From assembly GCA_041627475.1 (NCBI GenBank), contig JBFKQZ010000120.1, positions 1-9,193 of the forward strand: DNA of 9,193 bases, given 5' to 3'. Made by a program: the position numbers and the translations under genes. This stretch comes from JBFGFG01 sp041627475 (lineage in GTDB: Bacteria > Actinomycetota > Nitriliruptoria > Nitriliruptorales > Nitriliruptoraceae). Of the stretch, positions 5,438 through 9,193 are shown one piece after another; the stretch's first letter is position 1, and every line of letters begins with the position of its first letter. The notes below the pieces were generated by a model, which saw nothing but the letters and a program-made list of their open reading frames with translations, did not search any database and was not told the DNA's origin.

Positions 5438-5857
5438 TCAGCGGCCCAGTTGGTCTCGGACCCGGTCGGCGATGTCCGTCAGCACCTGCTCAGGGATGGG
5501 TTCGGCGCCCTCGCGAAGCAGTCCAGGGCCCCCGGTGAGCGCGTCGCCCTCGCGGTGGGGGGCGATGTTGAAGTGCAGGTGCGCGACGCGCTCACCGAAG
5601 ACGTTGACGTAGACCAGGTCGGCCCGGGTCACGTCCTTCAGGGTGGCCGTCACGCGTGCAAGGACGGCGCCGAGGGTGTCGGCCTCCGGCCCGTCGAGGT
5701 CCGTGATGTGCGAGATGTGCCGCAGGGGTTCGAGGTACGAGAAGCCCGGAACCGGCGCGATCAGGCTCGTCGTCAGTCGCCACAGTCCGTCCCGCCAGAC
5801 CTCGACGCGCTGGAACTCGCGATCGACCGCAGCGTGGTCGCAGATGAGGCAGTCCAC
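5438..5857 (-). CDS. HIT-family nucleotide hydrolase/transferase-like protein
   Basis: The 139-residue protein carries the histidine-triad signature as AHLHFNIAPH (92-101). His93 and His95 are kept, with His95 in the place of the catalytic nucleophile, but the third triad position is Asn97 rather than His. The N-terminal CLIC (Cys3, Cys6) with His47 and His50 resembles the zinc site of bacterial HIT proteins. Known members split nucleoside phosphoramidates, adenylated substrates or dinucleoside polyphosphates in the cytosol. The GTG at 5857 is supported by AGGAGGG eight bases upstream. The gene is divergent from the DUF1295 gene, with an 18-bp palindrome in the gap. The family is clear; the substrate is unknown. 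Confidence 0.9.
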   Translation of the reverse strand: MDCLICDHAAVDREFQRVEVWRDGLWRLTTSLIAPVPGFSYLEPLRHISHITDLDGPEADTLGAVLARVTATLKDVTRADLVYVNVFGERVAHLHFNIAPHREGDALTGGPGLLREGAEPIPEQVLTDIADRVRDQLGR

Positions 5858-5928
5858 GTCCTGTGCCCTCCTGTCGGTGGCGCCGCGGCGACGGTCCGGC
5901 GTCGGCTGCTCTGCCGGATGCCCGTGCG

Positions 5929-5946
5929 ACCCAACCTAGGTTGGGT
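5929..5946. promoter_or_regulatory. 18-bp perfect palindrome, operator candidate
   Basis: ACCCAACCTAGGTTGGGT is fully self-complementary over 18 bases. It lies in the 171-bp gap between the divergent HIT and DUF1295 genes, 72 bases upstream of the HIT start and 83 bases before the DUF1295 start. A smaller inverted repeat, ACGGAC-GGCA-GTCCGT, follows at 5961-5976. Because both genes point away from it, it is more likely an operator for a dimeric regulator than a terminator. No regulator gene is adjacent. Confidence 0.45.
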
Positions 5947-6028
5947 GGGCGCCTCCGACGACGGACGGCAGTCCGTGCGTTCCTCACCACGTGGCAGGAT
6001 GCGTCGCTCCTGACCGAGGCGAACCGAC

Positions 6029-6961
6029 GTGGCCGCGCACCTGATCCTGTTGTCCCTCTCGGCCGTGACGTGGCTCGCGATGATGGGGACGGGCACCGAC
6101 GCGCTCGGCGGCTTCTCCCGGGTCAACGGGCCGCTGCAGGTCCTGCTGTTCCTCGCCGTCGTCAGCGTCCCGCTCTGGCGCACGGGCCGGATGTCGTGGG
6201 TGGACATCGCCTGGCCATGGGGCCTGGTCCTGATCGGCACGCAGGTGCTGCTGCAGGCACCCGGGTCGCCGCTGCGGGTCTGGATCGTCGGAGCGATCTA
6301 CCTCGTCGTCGGGCTGCGGATGGGCGTCGGCGCGCTGGTGCTGGCCCGCACGACCGGCGAGATCGTGCGGACCGAGCTGCCCCGCTACCGGTACCGCCAG
6401 GAGATGCTCGAGCGCGAGGGGTCGCGCCACATCGCCGCACGCAAGCAGCTGGAGGCGATGAACCAGGGCTTCGCGAACGCGTCGATCCTGTCCGTGCCGG
6501 CGGCGCTGGTCCTGGCCGACCCGACGGACGGGCTCGGCCCGTTCGTGATCGCCGGCGTGGTGCTGTGGGCCCTGGGCTACGTGGTCGAGAACGTCGCCGA
6601 CGCGCAGAAGCACCTGTTCGTCCGCGAGAACCCGGGTCAGCTGTGCGACGTCGGGCTGTGGCGGTACAGCCGGCACCCGAACTACTTCGGTGAGTGGCTC
6701 GTCTGGTGCGGACTCGCGCTGGTCGCCGCGCCGTCGCTGGTCCGGCTCTGGGACGGGGACGCACCGCTCGCCTGGGCGGGCGTCGCGTTGGGCCTGATCG
6801 CCGTCCCGTGCGTGATGTACGCGACGCTGGTCTACCTCACCGGCGCCCGCCCAGCGGAGTACTACTCGGTGCAGAAGCGACCCGGGTACGCCGCCTACCA
6901 GCGGACCACGAGCGTGCTGGTCCCTCGTCGCCCGCGACCGGACACGTCAGCCCCAGAGTGA
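6029..6961 (+). CDS. DUF1295 (steroid 5-alpha-reductase-like) membrane protein
   Basis: The 310-residue integral membrane protein has hydrophobic segments at about 4-20, 36-50, 60-76, 84-106, 150-163, 172-188, 222-236 and 248-270. The conserved C-terminal block of the DUF1295/isoprenylcysteine-methyltransferase-like superfamily is clear: VGLWRYSRHPNYFGEW at 208-223 and KRPGYAAYQRTTSVLVP at 283-299, with VENVADAQK at 186-194 before it. Related enzymes reduce steroid-like double bonds or methylate lipids, using NADPH or S-adenosylmethionine bound near the His/Asn/Tyr block. The actual substrate of this group is not established. The GTG at 6029 has a GAGG about ten bases upstream, and the protein starts directly with a membrane helix. 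It stands alone between the divergent HIT gene and the converging PEP-utilising gene. Confidence 0.9.
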   Translation: MAAHLILLSLSAVTWLAMMGTGTDALGGFSRVNGPLQVLLFLAVVSVPLWRTGRMSWVDIAWPWGLVLIGTQVLLQAPGSPLRVWIVGAIYLVVGLRMGVGALVLARTTGEIVRTELPRYRYRQEMLEREGSRHIAARKQLEAMNQGFANASILSVPAALVLADPTDGLGPFVIAGVVLWALGYVVENVADAQKHLFVRENPGQLCDVGLWRYSRHPNYFGEWLVWCGLALVAAPSLVRLWDGDAPLAWAGVALGLIAVPCVMYATLVYLTGARPAEYYSVQKRPGYAAYQRTTSVLVPRRPRPDTSAPE

Positions 6962-6983
6962 CGGTCAGGTCGTGCCGTCGCTC
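6956..6983 (+). terminator. Possible terminator of the DUF1295 gene
   Basis: GAGTGACGG (6956-6964) can pair with CCGTCGCTC (6975-6983) over nine positions, with one G-U pair and a ten-base loop. The left arm overlaps the stop codon of the DUF1295 gene. No T run follows. The 50-bp gap to the converging gene holds nothing else I can name. Confidence 0.4.
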
Positions 6984-7011
6984 ATGCTGCCGCCCGATCC
7001 GAAGTGGTGCG

Positions 7012-9193
7012 CTACGCCGGCGCACGCTCGAGGATGGTCACCGTGCCCGCGTCGCCGTCGAGGCGGACCCGGTCCCCGGTCCGCAGCACGCGCGTGGCCT
7101 GGCGGGCGTTGACGACGCACGGCAGGCCGTACTCGCGGGCGACGACCGCACCGTGGGAGACGGCGCTGCCGAGGTCCGTGACGAGGCCTCCGATGATGCT
7201 GAACCACGGCGACCAGCCGATGTCGGTGATGGGCGTCACCAGGATCTCGCCGGGCTCGAGTGCCGCGGCCTCGTCGAGCGTTTGGGCCACGCGGACGATG
7301 CCCTCGGTCACGCCACGTGAGGCGGGCCGCCCGATCAGCGAGCCGTCGGTCGCCGTGATCCCGGCCGCGGGCACGGGAGTGGGCGGTCCGACGGACACCT
7401 CGGGGAACGTCAGGCGCTCCTGATACGCCAGTGCCTCCCGTCGCGCCCCGGCACGCTCGACGGCGTCCGTCGTCGGGGAAGCGACGAAGTCGCCCAGCTC
7501 CTCGAGCGTGAAGAAGCAGACCAGGTCGGCATCCGGCAACGATCCCTCAGCGACCAGGCGCGCGCCGAGGTGGCGGAACGCGAGCTGGAACCGATGGGCG
7601 ACCGTGACCAGCAGGTCCTTGGTGTGCTCGCGGCGCCTGATCGCTGCGTGGGCCTTCGGCAGGATCCAGCGCAGGGCGCGGCCGAGCCCTGACCAGTCGA
7701 CGTCTGCCTGCCCCTGCGAGCGGACGCCTCCGCCCTGCCGCCGGGCGCGGACGCCTGCCTGCATGCTCTGCACGAGGGGCGTCGGGTCGTCGCCCCAGGA
7801 CGGGTCCCTCACGCACAGCTCACGCAGCCCGCGGTGGCCGTGCTCGCCGAGGAACGCCTCGAACCGCGCCCCGTACTCCGCGGTCGAGCGCAACCAGGCG
7901 GTCGCATCGTCCGCCCCGACGTCGAGGAACCCCGCCTCGACGTCGGCCGCACGGGCCAGGTCGTCGAGCAGCCGGTCGAGGTCCTCGAGCATGACCGCGC
8001 TGACCACGTCGGTGGCGCCCGCGATGAGGCGGGCAGCCTCGGCCTGCTCGGCGGTCGTGGGGTCGTTGCGCCGCTCGGAGACGAGGTTCTCGACGATGGC
8101 GTTGAGGAAGCCGGACAACGCCGACGACTGGATGTGCACGGCCATGGCGTGCTCGAAGAACCACAGCTTGTCGCGGATCTCCCGCCACGTCGCGTCGGCC
8201 GTCGGGGGCGTGGTCAGCGCGAAGCGTGCGACCTCCTCGTCGAACGCCTCGACCACACGGGGCGCCATCAGGCTGTAGCGCAGGAGGCGCCCGCTGTTGA
8301 CGGCGCGGCGCCAGACCGGCGCCGGTGGCAGGTCGCGCAGCTCGGGCACGACGCGGCCGCAGATCGCCTGCGCCGTCTGCTTCGCGTCCGATCCGAAGAT
8401 GGCCGCGGACATGACGAGGCTGCCCGTCAGGTTGAGGAACAGGTGGCCCGATGCCGCGGCCGTCATCTGCCAGGCGTCGCGTCGGATCGCCGGGCGGGCC
8501 CCGACCGAGACGTGCATGTGCTGCAGCCCGTGGTCGATGCCCCAACCGGTGAACGACTGGGTCAGCGGGCACACCGCCCCGGGCATCATCTCGCCGATGT
8601 TGCTGATGGTCAGCACGTCGTCGGGGCGGGGGAGCGGGGTGTCGAGCTCGTCGAGGGGTGCGGGCAGTGTCGTGATCGGCCGGGCCTGCAGCCACCACGG
8701 CCTGCCGTCCTGGTCGATGGCCCACTCGAGGTCGAGGGGGTGTCCCTCGTGCGACGCCGCCTCCCGCGCCGCGAGGGCGAGTGCGCTCACCTCGTCATCG
8801 CGGAGGACCGGCTGCTCGCTGACGGTCTCGCGGTGGACGATGGCGCCGTCGGCGTCGACCTCCCAGTGGTCGGGCGTGGCCTGCCCGCTGACCAGCGACT
8901 CGCCGAGCCCGGCCACGGCGTCGATGACCAGCAGGTCCCGACGCCCCGAGACCGGGTCTGCCGTGAAGACGACGCCGGCCGCCCGCGCGTCCACCATCGC
9001 CTGCACGACCACGTGCATCGTCACGTCGGCGTCCTCGGCGTGGGCCTCGCGGTAGCTGCCCACTCGCTCGGAGTCCACGGAGCCGACGCACCTGTCGATC
9101 GCGGCGCGCACGGCCTCGGGCCCCTCGACGGCGAGCACGGAGTCGAACTGCCCGGCGAAGGACGCGGCCTCGCCGTCCTCTCCGGCGGCGGAC
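7012..9193 (-). CDS. PEP synthase/rifampicin phosphotransferase-like enzyme, 5' end missing
   Basis: About 726 residues are visible and the frame is open to the window edge, so the N-terminus is cut off. Numbering from the first full codon: the protein begins with SAAGEDGEAASFAGQ (1-15), the ATP-grasp motif of PEP synthases. Then come AGVVFTADP (72-80), GLGESLVSG (95-103) and DLEWAIDQDG (154-163), which complete the nucleotide-binding domain. A long helical middle domain follows (about 190-610), with GHRGLRE near 450. The phosphohistidine domain is at the C-terminus, with SHGAVVAREYGLP and catalytic His680. The order ATP-grasp, middle, His domain, without a PEP-binding barrel after it, is that of rifampicin phosphotransferase (Rph), not of PpsA or PpdK. 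The visible length plus a missing 115-125 residues also fits the size of Rph. ATP-driven phosphotransfer is likely. The acceptor is unknown; rifamycin is one possibility. The GTG at 9138 is not the true start. Confidence 0.88.
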   Translation of the reverse strand, partial: SAAGEDGEAASFAGQFDSVLAVEGPEAVRAAIDRCVGSVDSERVGSYREAHAEDADVTMHVVVQAMVDARAAGVVFTADPVSGRRDLLVIDAVAGLGESLVSGQATPDHWEVDADGAIVHRETVSEQPVLRDDEVSALALAAREAASHEGHPLDLEWAIDQDGRPWWLQARPITTLPAPLDELDTPLPRPDDVLTISNIGEMMPGAVCPLTQSFTGWGIDHGLQHMHVSVGARPAIRRDAWQMTAAASGHLFLNLTGSLVMSAAIFGSDAKQTAQAICGRVVPELRDLPPAPVWRRAVNSGRLLRYSLMAPRVVEAFDEEVARFALTTPPTADATWREIRDKLWFFEHAMAVHIQSSALSGFLNAIVENLVSERRNDPTTAEQAEAARLIAGATDVVSAVMLEDLDRLLDDLARAADVEAGFLDVGADDATAWLRSTAEYGARFEAFLGEHGHRGLRELCVRDPSWGDDPTPLVQSMQAGVRARRQGGGVRSQGQADVDWSGLGRALRWILPKAHAAIRRREHTKDLLVTVAHRFQLAFRHLGARLVAEGSLPDADLVCFFTLEELGDFVASPTTDAVERAGARREALAYQERLTFPEVSVGPPTPVPAAGITATDGSLIGRPASRGVTEGIVRVAQTLDEAAALEPGEILVTPITDIGWSPWFSIIGGLVTDLGSAVSHGAVVAREYGLPCVVNARQATRVLRTGDRVRLDGDAGTVTILERAPA

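Noticed and set aside
8297..9055. 252-codon plus-strand frame opposite the PEP-utilising gene
   Set aside because: It is Ser/Arg/Thr-rich with no motif. The minus strand carries clear ATP-grasp and phosphohistidine motifs.

Overview
This window is about 70% G+C. It has high GC at third codon positions, GTG and TTG starts, GGAGG-type ribosome binding sites and short intergenic gaps. It looks like chromosomal DNA of a high-GC actinobacterium (Actinomycetota). I cannot place it to genus. The initiator tRNA lacks an encoded CCA end. I see no transposase, integrase, phage gene, CRISPR array or rRNA.

Layout. A secreted fasciclin (FAS1) protein (47-580, minus) is divergent from an alpha/beta hydrolase (769-1653, plus). 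Next come a tRNA-fMet(CAU) at 1715-1789, with a well-placed promoter and a perfect 13-bp terminator hairpin, and a short repeat-rich gap. A redoxin-like/2-oxoglutarate-Fe(II) oxygenase fusion follows (1968-2987, plus). A MarR regulator (3244-3771, minus) is divergent from a VOC (glyoxalase-fold) gene (3871-4272) and a Gfo/Idh/MocA oxidoreductase (4300-5406), which probably form one operon. A frameshifted small reading frame overlaps the MarR stop codon by 4 bases. A HIT-family protein (5438-5857, minus) is divergent from a DUF1295 membrane protein (6029-6961, plus). The right end holds a large PEP-synthase/rifampicin-phosphotransferase-like enzyme (minus, stop at 7012) whose 5' end lies outside the window.

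How the genes work together. The clearest unit is MarR with VOC and Gfo/Idh/MocA. Two near-identical 14-bp inverted repeats (TATGC-N4-GCATA), with centres 21 bp apart, lie over the likely -35 and -10 boxes of the VOC promoter. This suggests a MarR-repressed, ligand-induced two-gene catabolic or detoxification operon whose substrate cannot be read from sequence. The other genes look like independent single-gene units of general metabolism.

Nothing here is plainly a new multi-gene system. The points most worth checking are the MarR operator pair, the frameshifted MarR-coupled small ORF, the Rph-like PEP-utilising enzyme, and an 18-bp perfect palindrome between the HIT and DUF1295 genes.
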